Shown: in pieces, positions 8,739 to 19,466 of the stretch
How the letters are laid out: each line of letters opens with the position of its first letter
Numbering within the stretch: position 1 is the stretch's first letter
From: Neurospora intermedia
Lineage: Eukaryota > Ascomycota > Sordariomycetes > Sordariales > Sordariaceae
DNA length: 64,000 bases
NCBI GenBank assembly: GCA_037102815.1
Contig: BTPP01000010.1
Span: 372,001-436,000, forward strand
Reading direction: 5' to 3'
Notes under the pieces: generated by a model
Told to the model about the DNA's origin: nothing
The model's input: only the letters and a program-made list of their open reading frames with translations
The model's database searches: none
Position numbers and translations under genes: made by a program

Positions 8739-11700
8739 TCAATCAATCTTCCACGCAACATGTTCCGCCTCCCACTTCAAGAAATCCCCCAAGTCATGAT
8801 CCAAATTGAACCCCATCGGAATCACATACTCCTGACCATTCACGTCCCTTGAAACCACCATGTTGAGTGCCGGGCTCTGCGGCAGGCTTTTTATACTTTC
8901 TTGCGAGTCGGACCGGCGGTGGTGGTGGTGGTGGTGGCGAGAAGACCCTTGAGGTTGTTGTTGTTGCTTCCAAGTGCGGGCGCGGGCCGCGTCGATTGCT
9001 TGAGGAATTTTCTTGGCTGTTTGCTTTGTCGGTTGTGGGGGTGGTGGTGCTAGTGCCTGTGCTTGTGCTTGTGCTTGTTGATCCTGTTGATCTTGTTGGG
9101 TTGTTGCCGGGACAATCGACGATGGAATGACTGTTTGTTGCTCGTATTGGAAAGCAAAACCTGGAAGAAAGGGGGATTCGGATCGAAGAATGGTTGGTGG
9201 TGACGGGAATCGTGAGGATGGTGGCGCAAGGGAGGATTGTTGTTGTTGTTGTTGGACTTGATGTTGTGGCGTCCCGTGTCTTTGGGTATGTGGTGGTTGG
9301 GACCGGGATAAGGTCTTTGTTAGTGTTGACGTTCGCAGCGTTGGTAATTGATTGCGGTTAATTGAGGTTGGAACCGGGGTGTTATTCGTGTTGGTATTCC
9401 TGTTGGCGGCATCGCTTGAACTGCGACCGCGGCTATGATCCCAGCGAACGGTAGGATCGGATGTTAGCGCTGAGAAAGGTGGCGGCGAGTGACTCCAACT
9501 TTGGCTGTGAGTGTGACCATAGGGAGTGTTGGTCGCTGGCTTCTCGGGATGGTCACCCCTCGACTGACGATCGATAGGCCAGGTTGAGGAATGTGTCTCT
9601 TGTGATGTCCAGAGCAAAAAGGGTGGTTGCTGCGTCTGTTGAGCAGCAATGTGAGTTGCAAGGGCACGGAAAGGAAGTTGATCGTTGACGCTCGCCGACC
9701 GCCCATGAGAATGTTTTCGGTCCCTGTCGGATGCTTGCCAATGCTGGATTCTGCCTTTGCTGTCGCTGTCTGGAGGTTCTCGTGAGTCCATGTTCAAGAA
9801 GCTACCTGAACTGGCGGACCTTGCATGTAAGGGGGCATTTTCTTGTTTGTGCTTCCTGACTTCAATCTCCTCTTCGGCGGTCTGAAAGGTCCTCAACGCA
9901 CCATACCCATCAAAGCCGAAACCGGAGAACCACGCAATGATATCGTCGCGCTCATTAAGCTCAGCTCCTGAAGGCCGAGAGTAGTCAAGGGGGTCGCTGT
10001 CGAAGTCGCCGATACCGCTTCCTATCGAGATTTGGAAGGCTACCCAGTCAAGGCCATCTTCAGCATTGGCAGCGAGCAGGTTAATGGGAGGCTCGGGCTT
10101 AGGCAGTCGGATTGGTCCGTGACGGAAGGATGGCATCGTCCCAGTGCATGGGGTACTTTTGAGGAAAATGAAGTCGTCATTGCTGGTATCAGAGCCAAAT
10201 CTAGGTGACGAGGTAGATGTAGGTGTCATGATCGAACTGGTGATGCCCTCAGGAATAGTCGGAAGGGGCGGTAGTTGCCTGGATGGAGTGCGCCGCGGTA
10301 CAGGTCTAATGGGGCCATCAATGGAAGGTGTGAGATGAGCGACACTCGAGGGTATAGGAGGATGTTGAGCTTCTTCTCCTTTGCGGCGAAACATAATGGG
10401 TAGACTGTGTTCCTTTCCATTCTCCGCCAAGGCGATGGGAGGACTTCTCGGCCGGTTCTGTTTCTGCCCATCATCTCGTGACTGCTCCTTTGGTGTTGCG
10501 CAATCGTCTTTAGTGTTCTCGCCGTGATCAGATAAAGAGGGTCGTGTCGTTGCAGGTGAGGGAGTTGCCGAAGCGACTGTCAGATTCACACCGGCATTAT
10601 CGATCCGTGTCGGCAAGTCGTCGAGGTGAAACGGTTCGATAGGCGTAATGGGCTGCTGGGATGGTTGATCACCTTCTTGACCGGTTGCCGTCACCTCATC
10701 ATTCATCGCTGATTGGGCTACACAAGCTCTGTCCATTATTCCCTGCAAGATGCTCTCCGGCAACACCTCATCCGCTTCGATAGGATTGAAAAGTTGGAAG
10801 AAATTTCGGGCAGTGTCTGGTATTACCCATTTTGATACTTGTGTGCTGGCTATGCGCGGTCGCCTGGGGGATTTCTTTGACTTCTTTCTCTTTGTTCTGC
10901 TGACCGAAGCAAACCTTGCCGGACTTGTGAGAAGAAAGGACCTTTTGGAAGGCTGTGTGAAGGATTGCAATGACGCCTGGCTTCTTCTCCGCGCTTTATC
11001 CCACTGAGAGGGACTATGCACAGGCGTCAAAGGCTTTGTGTGATTTGCCGAGTAATATGATATCGGCGGGATCACAAGCGCCGGTAACGGCTGCTTTAAT
11101 TCGATTGGGGACCGTTCTGGCTGGAATGCTCTATCCATCTCCAAATGGAGCTGCTGGATGTCATTCGAATATCCATTGCTTGGTAAACGATGTTGCTCTT
11201 GGGAGCCGGTATAGCCTTCGGCAATCTCATCTGTATAAGAGGACTGATGGTTGACCCCCAAACCAGTCAAGGTAATATCTGGTTGACGAATCGTGAGATC
11301 TCGGCCCCACTCGTCTTGTTGCAGAGGGGGCGAAGGCGGCAGAAGATTAATTTGGTGTAACTCTTGTGTACTTGTTGTTCTAGGAGGCGTCCTCGGTGTC
11401 GTGCTGGAGGGTTCGCTTCTTTCTTGGGCTTGCTGTGGCTGGTGCTCGAGGTGTTCAGGACAAAGAAGTGGACTCCTCTGAGGACTTGGGCCTCCGACAC
11501 GCTGGGAAGAACATTGAGGACTGGTGTAGTCTGTGCTGTAGCCGCAGCTGGACAAAGAGGACCTTGAGGAGAGCGGAGTGTTGGGAAGGGGTGGGATGAT
11601 TGTGAGTATTTTGTGAAGGTCCTCCTTCTTCGGGACGTCGAGGTCAAGTTTTGAACCCCTTCGAAGACCCCATGACCTTGTTTTAAGCTCTCTGTAGATT

Positions 11701-11813
11701 GACTTGTAGCCTTCATCGTCGTGGTGAAAGTAAGAGCCCTCGTATTCGCCGACAAGCAGGGTTTTACGCGGAGAGACAAGTTTTCGGATTGTGGATCCCG
11801 GCTTTGAGAGCAT
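8739..11813 (-). CDS. Large low-complexity hypothetical protein (1024 aa)
   Basis: One uninterrupted frame of 1024 codons from an ATG at 11813. I do not recognise a domain family. The only ordered-looking parts are the ends. The N-terminal ~65 residues include SYFHHDDEGYKSIYRELKTRSWGLRRGSKLD. A second block around residues 590-660 includes EDGLDWVAFQISIGSGIGDFDSDP and ELNERDDIIAWFSGFGFDGYGALRTF. The C-terminus is VIPMGFNLDHDLGDFLKWEAEHVAWKID. The intervening sequence is Ser/Pro/Gln/Thr-rich with Gln runs, a QAQAQAQA stretch and a six-His run. The layout suggests a filamentous-fungus-specific scaffold or regulatory protein. Frame length and codon use leave little doubt it is coding; the function is unknown. 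Confidence 0.8.
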   Translation of the reverse strand: MLSKPGSTIRKLVSPRKTLLVGEYEGSYFHHDDEGYKSIYRELKTRSWGLRRGSKLDLDVPKKEDLHKILTIIPPLPNTPLSSRSSLSSCGYSTDYTSPQCSSQRVGGPSPQRSPLLCPEHLEHQPQQAQERSEPSSTTPRTPPRTTSTQELHQINLLPPSPPLQQDEWGRDLTIRQPDITLTGLGVNHQSSYTDEIAEGYTGSQEQHRLPSNGYSNDIQQLHLEMDRAFQPERSPIELKQPLPALVIPPISYYSANHTKPLTPVHSPSQWDKARRRSQASLQSFTQPSKRSFLLTSPARFASVSRTKRKKSKKSPRRPRIASTQVSKWVIPDTARNFFQLFNPIEADEVLPESILQGIMDRACVAQSAMNDEVTATGQEGDQPSQQPITPIEPFHLDDLPTRIDNAGVNLTVASATPSPATTRPSLSDHGENTKDDCATPKEQSRDDGQKQNRPRSPPIALAENGKEHSLPIMFRRKGEEAQHPPIPSSVAHLTPSIDGPIRPVPRRTPSRQLPPLPTIPEGITSSIMTPTSTSSPRFGSDTSNDDFIFLKSTPCTGTMPSFRHGPIRLPKPEPPINLLAANAEDGLDWVAFQISIGSGIGDFDSDPLDYSRPSGAELNERDDIIAWFSGFGFDGYGALRTFQTAEEEIEVRKHKQENAPLHARSASSGSFLNMDSREPPDSDSKGRIQHWQASDRDRKHSHGRSASVNDQLPFRALATHIAAQQTQQPPFLLWTSQETHSSTWPIDRQSRGDHPEKPATNTPYGHTHSQSWSHSPPPFSALTSDPTVRWDHSRGRSSSDAANRNTNTNNTPVPTSINRNQLPTLRTSTLTKTLSRSQPPHTQRHGTPQHQVQQQQQQSSLAPPSSRFPSPPTILRSESPFLPGFAFQYEQQTVIPSSIVPATTQQDQQDQQAQAQAQALAPPPPQPTKQTAKKIPQAIDAARARTWKQQQQPQGSSRHHHHHHRRSDSQESIKSLPQSPALNMVVSRDVNGQEYVIPMGFNLDHDLGDFLKWEAEHVAWKID

Positions 11814-14800
11814 CTTAGCCGGACTCCCCGGGCATGACGGAACAAAAAGAAAAAGACTGGGGTAGAAGTGTGAGCTTGTTTTTGTATACGGCGTGTGTAA
11901 AGGGTGAAGCGGAGTGACAGAAATTGTCAGTGTCGAAAGGTGTTGCTTGTTGCTTTGCAGTTATGGGACCCTCAGCTAACGGTATGATGACACTAACAAA
12001 AAGGCGAAGGACATTGAGCCCAAAAAACTAACCAAACGAAGAGGCATGGGGAGGCGAGTGATATGATATTATTCGCAAGTGTCCGCCCTAACGGCAGCAT
12101 CGGAATGCTGGGGCACGGCACCTTTGTCGATATGTGTTGTACGACCCGTACAGATTACGGCTGACCCGCATGGTTGGGTTGGTCTTCGCATTTGCAAGGG
12201 GGGCAACCAGAAGTGATGGACGCCTGAGAGACGGATAGAGTAAGTAACATGAAGGGATTTCTGTACCAAGTGTGGCGTAGTCACGCACGTCATACTCTAT
12301 CATCACTCATTGCGCAGCAAACTTGTACAGAGTGCCGAGTTCAGAGAGCAATGGTTGTGGTGTTTGTATCTGCCCGGTAAGTTATCCGCGGGCAAGGGAT
12401 GAGATCGTGACATTTTCGGGTCAACATCCACGTTGGCCGTAGATATTGCCTCGACTGGCGTCCCAGGTGGTTGTTATCCAGATTTAGCATCCTCTCTGAG
12501 ACCAGCTGTGGCTTTTTTCCGAGTGTGTTGGATGTTGTTTGTGGATCATTCCAAAGCATCCCCGGTCAACTCGACCCCAGAACTACATACATGGTCCCCC
12601 TGAACACCCTATCCGAAGATCTGCCCTAGGCCCAGGGTGGTGATGCCATTGGCCAACAGAGCTGCAAGCTTCTATTTCGGCCCCCCTTCAGTAGCTCAAA
12701 TAGTAGGTCTACGGTAGCGTTGCAGCCGGCATCATACACTACATCCCGTCGACACCTACCCGCCCAAGGTCGAGGACGACGTCGTCCTTTGCAGCATTCC
12801 CGACCCCCAAATGGTAACCTACGACACAGCCAGATTACGCACACTACTTTTGGCATCATTGTAGAATGCGCAGATTGATACGAGGGAGCAATGGAAGGGT
12901 CGCTGCAAAATACACACTGCTTGAAGCCAGCCGTCTACCCAACTGAGGTCCAGGTCAGCATTTGGGGCAGCACTCACCCATGTATGGCGAATCGTGCATA
13001 GGGCTATTCATCCAGCTTGACGGCAAAGCAATTGACGAGTCTGTGGGTTTGCACAACAGCGGCAACCAACATTAGCACAGCCATTATATCGATAGACCGG
13101 GCCTCCGTAGATTGCTGTGTTGCCAATAGTTGACAGGACTCGGTCGCATCTCTTCACTCGATGCCGACTGGACTGGACCGTATGCCCCACTGACGAATAA
13201 AAGACCTTGGCTATGGATGTCAGTGTCAACCACAGGTGTGTTTCGTAGCACAGATCCATATGCTTGTCTGGACACCTTCCTCTGGCCATGTTCGCTTCGC
13301 ATGGTTCTCGAAAATGGGGGGGGGGAGGGGAAGGCCACATATTCGCCTTAAGAAGTGGCGCTCTTGACCGTTGAACACGTTGTTAGAAAGGCGCATAGGG
13401 TATGATGGCGAGGGCGCAGCATGGCCAAGTCTCTCACCCACCAGTCATAATGGCTGTGATTTACAGTACTCAAAATCCGCCGAAGGAAGAAAAGGAAAAG
13501 CAAGAATGCCTTCAGGCCTCCTCTAGACTGGCTGTCTGGCGTCGTACCACCACTTGAAGGGGGTTCAGTATCATCATGAAGCAGCTCGTATTGTCATTTG
13601 CCAAAAGTCGTGAAGTGAGTTGTTCATCAGATAGGCAACTGCTGTCAAGGCCAGATACACAGTCTAGTTGGCGCAAAGCGCTGAGTTGCGGCGTCGCAGC
13701 AGGTATTGGGGGTGTGCTCGATTAGTCAGGTCCTCTCTTAAGGGGTGTTGTCCTGTCGGCAGCGGACCGAAAGAAGTGTGTGTGGGCCGGTGTATGGTGG
13801 AGCCTAAAAGGTCCTGACCACGCGGAGATGACGGGAGGTCGGCCGATGGGGGGGATGAAGATGACGGTGAGATGGGTGTTGCTCCGGACGAGGGAGAGAC
13901 CGAACTGCTCCTGGGTGGGGCACAGGGATGATGGGACGGGACCCGAAGGGAATTCCCGTTGTGTTGAGCAGGGCAGGCAGTCACGGCCCGCCTGAAACAA
14001 CAAGCACCAACAGTGCTGAAAGGGATCAAACCCCACCAAATGGAAGTGGAACTGCCTCTGAGCCGCTACACAACGGGCGGATTGCCGGATGCCGTGCGCT
14101 AAAAACATGGAGAACCTCAAAACCCGGTGCGAACACCTGGCTCCCGTCCTGTGAGGACCCCTCCATCCTTCCTCGCCTTCCACTTGTCACTTGTTCTCCT
14201 CCATCACATCGATCAGTTGCATCTCTTTCCCACATACATGTTCACTGAACCACCACCATCGCATTGGACAATGGACATCTGTGGGATTCGAAAGGGGAAT
14301 GGATCGGCTTCCTTAAATTAACAACAAGCATCGACACATCAAGCCAACCGACTCTGTACGACGTCGATACCGCACGCATGCAAGATTGAGAACTGTCACC
14401 AACGCCATCAATGTCGTCTCCCACTGCCCTGCCGAAACCATTACAACTTGAATCAAGCATAGCACCATGGTCCTTGACATATGCTCCTGGATTGCCGCGC
14501 TTGTACAGCCGCGCCGCTTCACCGGTGCTACTCTCTGCGGCTACCACCACCAACCACAACACTATTGGTGCTGCGCCACGCTTATCACCACCATCACTGC
14601 CCCTCCCAACTCGAATGTGATTCAGAAGCTTATGTAGAGCCTCTCGAGAGCACCACAGAGCCGATGTGCAGATACGGGAACGGCCATGTTGACGTGCAGT
14701 TCCGGGTGTTGCGCTGATGCCAGGGGACACCCCGTGGTGCTGTGGTTCTGACTACTAGACTTACTTACTCACTGCTCAGCTAGGTATACGACTAACCGGC

Positions 14801-15231
14801 TTCCGACTATATACTCCTTCATTTGAGCGTCCGTTTCCATCGACATTTCCGAGCCCTTCGATCGAGAGATCTTCGAGACCCCATGGCCCCCATACACCTA
14901 TTCTCTGCGGTGAACTCGCATCACCTGATCAGCTCGGCAACTTCTGATATGACGGTTGGGTTGTCGTGGGGGTTTCCATCATGTTGATGGGACAACGGAT
15001 CCTATCTCTTGTTTCTAGAATAGGGGTCTCATAAGCCATCACCGACGGCTTTAGGCGGGCACGGCTTCGATTTACAGTCGTCCCATATCATGACAATGAG
15101 GTCAGCCTGAACAACTTCTCTAGTAGGGTTCAGTATCTCGAGCGGTGCTTCAACAAATTCCCACGTGCTTTGGGGGCAACGCTATTTCACGCAAAATCCG
15201 GAGAGATCGACATGAGGCTTATCCCCTTTAT
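11814..15231. other. Gene-poor interval
   Basis: About 3.4 kb of moderate-GC DNA, not RIP-like, without a convincing gene. The longest frames (about 150-160 codons on the minus strand at 13722-14183 and 14242-14730) have Cys/Ser/Arg-rich, unstructured translations and I do not accept them. A G-homopolymer (8 or more G) occurs near 13318. No tRNA-like B box was found by eye. Confidence 0.5.
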
Positions 15232-16037
15232 TTATTTGGAAATCATCTCGACAGTGACAAGTGTCGCCCTTTGATCTGAGCAACTGCGCCTCGAGTCTTC
15301 TGTTGCCTTGGGGTCTAAGAGTTGGAGCACCATCACCAACATCACCTGCTTCAGTCGTGTTTCCGCTTCCAATCGAACCATGTTCCCCCTACAGCGGGTC
15401 CGATACTCCCCGATCACATCCTTCCACCAATCACGAATTTGAAAACTCGCCGTCCTCCATTTACCGTCATGTGTTGGACCAGGTCGCTTGAAGTCTCTCG
15501 CCTCCTGTAACTCGGCCTGGGCGGACTCACTCGGCGCTCGCCCAGTTTCTGCGCAAAATAGCATTCTGAACCAGGCTTGATGTGTGGAACCAAACCCGAG
15601 GCCGTGTCTCGTGCTTGAGGGTATAGCTTGCCTCGTCAACATCGTGCTCCACCAAAGATGCCTAAGTTCTGCCCCCAGTCAGCCCGTTGTTCCTTCAAAA
15701 GAGCCTTGCTCATTACTTCACGAACAAGTTGCGCCTCAGCTGAAACATACTTTTCGCGCCTTGCCCATTGATATGGTCAAAGGACTTCGTTCGCCCGGTC
15801 CATGTTTCTCGTCCTGGTTGTCTTGAGATGTGAAGCGGCTGCGTGAGTCGGCGTATGGACATATTCTTTGCCTGGTGTCTCTGCTACGGGTTTGGATTCT
15901 TTGGATGATCGACTCAAACAGCGCGTCAGTGATTCGACCGAGCCCTCGAGGAAGCTAAGTGGCGAGCGTGTTGGTTTTGTTTTCGACTGTGCCTCCCTTC
16001 CACCTCTCTCCAAGTCGTCCTTGTTGTCGCCCGGCAT
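15232..16037 (-). CDS. Candidate three-exon hypothetical gene (224 aa)
   Basis: Model: 16037-15888, 15838-15751, 15668-15232 (minus). Intron 1 (49 nt) is GTAGCA...CGCAG. Intron 2 (82 nt) has a strong GTATGT donor, a GCTGAC branch site and a GGCAG acceptor. All three exons join in frame to give 224 residues ending in TAA at 15232. The N-terminal exon is hydrophilic (MPGDNKDDLERGGREAQSK). The C-terminal exon has a protein-like, charged composition (for example DWWKDVIGEYRTRCRGNMVR). I recognise no family. The strength of intron 2 and frame preservation are the main support; intron 1 is weaker. It lies alone in a 7.6-kb stretch otherwise empty of genes. It could be a real lineage-specific gene or an annotation artefact. 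Confidence 0.42.
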
Positions 16038-19000
16038 CTTCTCGAGTATGGTAAAGCGATGGGAAGCAGGAACGAGAAAAGAAATTGTGAAGGGGCAAGC
16101 GCGCTGTTAATATATCATCCTTCTCCCTTGCAGGAATTTGGGGTTGAAAAGGACTTGTGAATGCAGCAGGTGAAACCATGGACGAGAAGATCACTTAACC
16201 TCCACGACGCGCCTACACTGTATGGTACATTCCCTTCCAAGGCCTCCCGCGGTCCACACCAGATGGTGTCTTGGCGGTGCAGCCCTAGTTCAATCAGATC
16301 GGTCATGATAACACCACGACGACCTCGCTTCTTCGAGCTAATGTACTGGGTTGCGAGCAAAAGTAAGACCTCCAATTTCCAGATACCTTGCGCAGACCAC
16401 CACAGCCAAAGCTTCGTGGGCACTGTGTCTTCAACGACCTGACTACGGGTATGAACTTACCCACAACACCATATTACGTCTCACGGATCGTCAGAACTTG
16501 AGCTGCAGCGTATTGCTGATTGCTTAGAATCTGTCAGCTTCATCTGAGAAGGCTGTCGTCATTGCAGGACAAACGATAAACCGAATGGAGTTATTCCCCC
16601 ATAAGTGGCTCGGACACCCTCTCCGAAATTTGATGGGCAATTGTTTTACTCATCCTCGATGTTGTATTGGTAGCCCCAAGTACCAGACCTGACCGCTTCC
16701 CATTCCAGAATCGCCGGCTGAGTGGATGACACCCTCGACACCAATGGTTGTGATGGGTAACCAGCTTTGCCAGCTTCGGCTTGGTGGTGTGGCACGCCGC
16801 CTTATAAGCCCACAAAACCCTCCAACCTATCATGAACGACTTCGGTTGCTATCGTTCGCTAACGCTGCCGCCTCTGGGGAGTTTGTGCTTTTGGTGGTGT
16901 CCTGGGCAACTGGTTCGAGACGCGTTCCATGAGCCCAAGAGGAGGGTACGTCAGGTAGCCACCGGGTGGCTTAAGAGGGTCTAGAGCCGCACATGCAATC
17001 TTTGGAAATATCCGTCACCACTTCTACCCTCCTTCATTCGTCTTTTTCATGACTGCGGTTGTCCTCGTGACAGTGCGCGGCATCCATGAGCGAGATTGAG
17101 GCGACAGCTGGATCGTTCACGATCAGGCAGAAGGGCTATGGAGCGTACAGTTTTGTTCGCTGTTGAAGTCCACAGAGGCTGATGAGCGAAATACTGACCG
17201 TACATTCCACCTGGACTGTCTAATACCGACTCAGCCGGCTGAGACCGAAATTGAGCGTCGGCTTTTGGTCCTTTAGGCCGCCATATCTAGTGGAACACGA
17301 GGGATTAGAGAGCAACACTCCACGGGACATACTGATGACAAGAAGATTCTATTCCTTGTTCTTTGGAAGTCTTTCAATGAACATAGTCTGGGAATGAACC
17401 TCCATTTGGCTAAGGGTTGGCGTTCCACAACACGATCTAGACCTCACGCCTCTATGTGAGAAACCTTGAGCTTGACTGGACGATTGTTCGACCTCTTTGA
17501 AGAAAATCAAGAGATTACTTCTTCACAATTGTGGTCTCGACTTATTGACAACGCTCTATCATTCACTCTTGAAAAGGCCATCAATTCAGCCAATTCAGCC
17601 AGCCTCATCAACGGTTTGTGTGACGACTTCGGCCAAGCCGGCAAGCCGCTCACTTCACTGTGCTGATACGTTGATCCATTGGTACGTCGATACGTTAAAC
17701 GTAACCAGCCTATCGGCGCGTGCTACTAATGGTGGACATCAGTATTGAGGGGGAAAAGGGAAGGAGTCGCCGAAAGGTAAAGGCAAGATGAACAAACATC
17801 GATTACATATAGTAAGTCGCGAATCAGACCGGCAGATCGATCTATGACTCCTTTCCCCAGACTAATGGTCGAATAGTATATACAAGAAAGAGCGATGGAG
17901 CGTAAGTGGATGCAACGGATGGCATTTCCCATGGAAACTCTATCATGCTGAGCGTTGGTTCAGAGAGAAACCTGATGGCTATGCTAGCTAGGTATATATC
18001 GTATGTGAATGGTTGATCAGGGGTAAGCAAATACTTTCAGTTCGAATTCCATTGAGGTTGTGTATGTAAGTAAAGATATTGGTGGATGACTTGGGATGAG
18101 ATGTATGTGGAGAGAGACGAGTTCATGTGCAGAAAAAAAAAAAAAAAGAAAGAAAGAAGTCCTCAAGTGCTGGAAACCTTGATCCTGATAACATCACTAA
18201 CGGTGCTAACTTGCTGAGTGCGGCCAAACGATTCATCACCTGTCGAAAATTCTTTCCTTGGACATCATCATCACGTACAGTCCAGTACCATACTGGTTTG
18301 TTTGTTTGTTTGTTAGTAAGACCTCGTGTCAACTTTTCCTATGCGTTTTCATAGCTAATTACTGCGTGATTTTACTGTGATTACGCTACCTGTGATATTT
18401 CAAAAATGCCATATCACAAATCGTACTAATACCTTTTGTCATTCATACTATAACCATTTTGATTTATGCTTACGAGGTTTGGGACTATTCGGGATTGATT
18501 TCGTCTATTGCTGGTTGGTGTATTCAGAGTATGGTACAGTACCTAGTGTACCAAGCTAATAAATAAACAAACCAGTACTGGACTGTATGTGGCCATCTCA
18601 GCATAGTAACAGACGGCTAATCTATCACGTAGATCCTGCTCAATGGCGCAACTCCCAAAGAAAAGCACAACAATGCAAGCACCGTCTAGAGCATTCAAGA
18701 TAGACAAAAAGACAACAAAAACAGCAAGAAATGAGCGAAGAGTGAACTTGGATGGGCTGTTAGCAGATAACATGTATTCCTTGCTGCTGACCGATGGTAT
18801 AGGTATATACTTGTATGCACTTCTGCTTTTGCAAGATCCAAAATTACTTTGTTCACTGCCTCCTTCCGTCTGTTTGGCATTTTCTACACAACGCATCTCA
18901 CTACCACAAGCACACCTCACTCACCCACCCGTCTTCAATTGCTCCTCCCTTCTGCGAGTACCAGCTGGTGAGTACAGTACTTAGCAAGCACGATCCGGTA

Positions 19001-19466
19001 ACACACGATCCCAACTAGGTAGGTGGTCCTCCTTGTTGCTACCGAATTATTCAACTTCTTCCAAACCCCATTACACATACCCTGGCGTGCTTTCTTACAC
19101 CCTCTCTTTCCTCCCAACGACTTCCTGGCACTTCCTCTCTTGGTACTCGTGTGCTCTGTATGACTATCCCGCCCTTGGAGATCTTCATCCCCGAGCATTG
19201 GCCTAGTAGTCGTGTACGCTACTTTTCCCAGGCGTGCTCGTCTAGGCTCAAGCGTGTGACGGCACGAGAACTTGCGGTACTGAGAATACCCCGTCTCACA
19301 CCAAAAAACAACCGTCACGATGACTGAGCGTGGAACTTTGCTGATTTAGTTCCATTGCCTTGCGCTTGTGGTAGCGATGGAATGAAGCTGGAGATGCTTG
19401 AATTCAATGAACCGTCAAACTGAAGCCTCGCGGCAGCAACCTAGTTCCCAATCCATCCGCCCATCA
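16038..19466. other. Intergenic region between the candidate gene and dcc-1
   Basis: No supported gene. Contents: the MITE-like element at 18278-18585, an A-rich/GAAA microsatellite at about 18131-18160, and short GT-rich runs. The final part (about 19320-19466) is presumably the 3' untranslated region of dcc-1. Small frames in this interval show no recognisable domains and no splice-compatible partners that I could find. Confidence 0.5.
18278..18585. repeat. 308-bp MITE-like element with TA target duplication
   Basis: Terminal inverted repeats begin CAGTCCAGTA and continue CTGGTTTGTTT. The left end carries a 4-bp insertion relative to the right end. TA flanks both ends (18276-18277 and 18586-18587), the target duplication of Tc1/mariner-type transposases. 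There is no internal coding capacity, so it would be non-autonomous. A (TTTG)n run follows the left repeat. Confidence 0.65.

Noticed and set aside
13722-14730. Two 150-160-codon minus-strand frames
   Set aside because: Overlapping frames in several phases, no motif and no convincing splice sites linking them; treated as chance openings.
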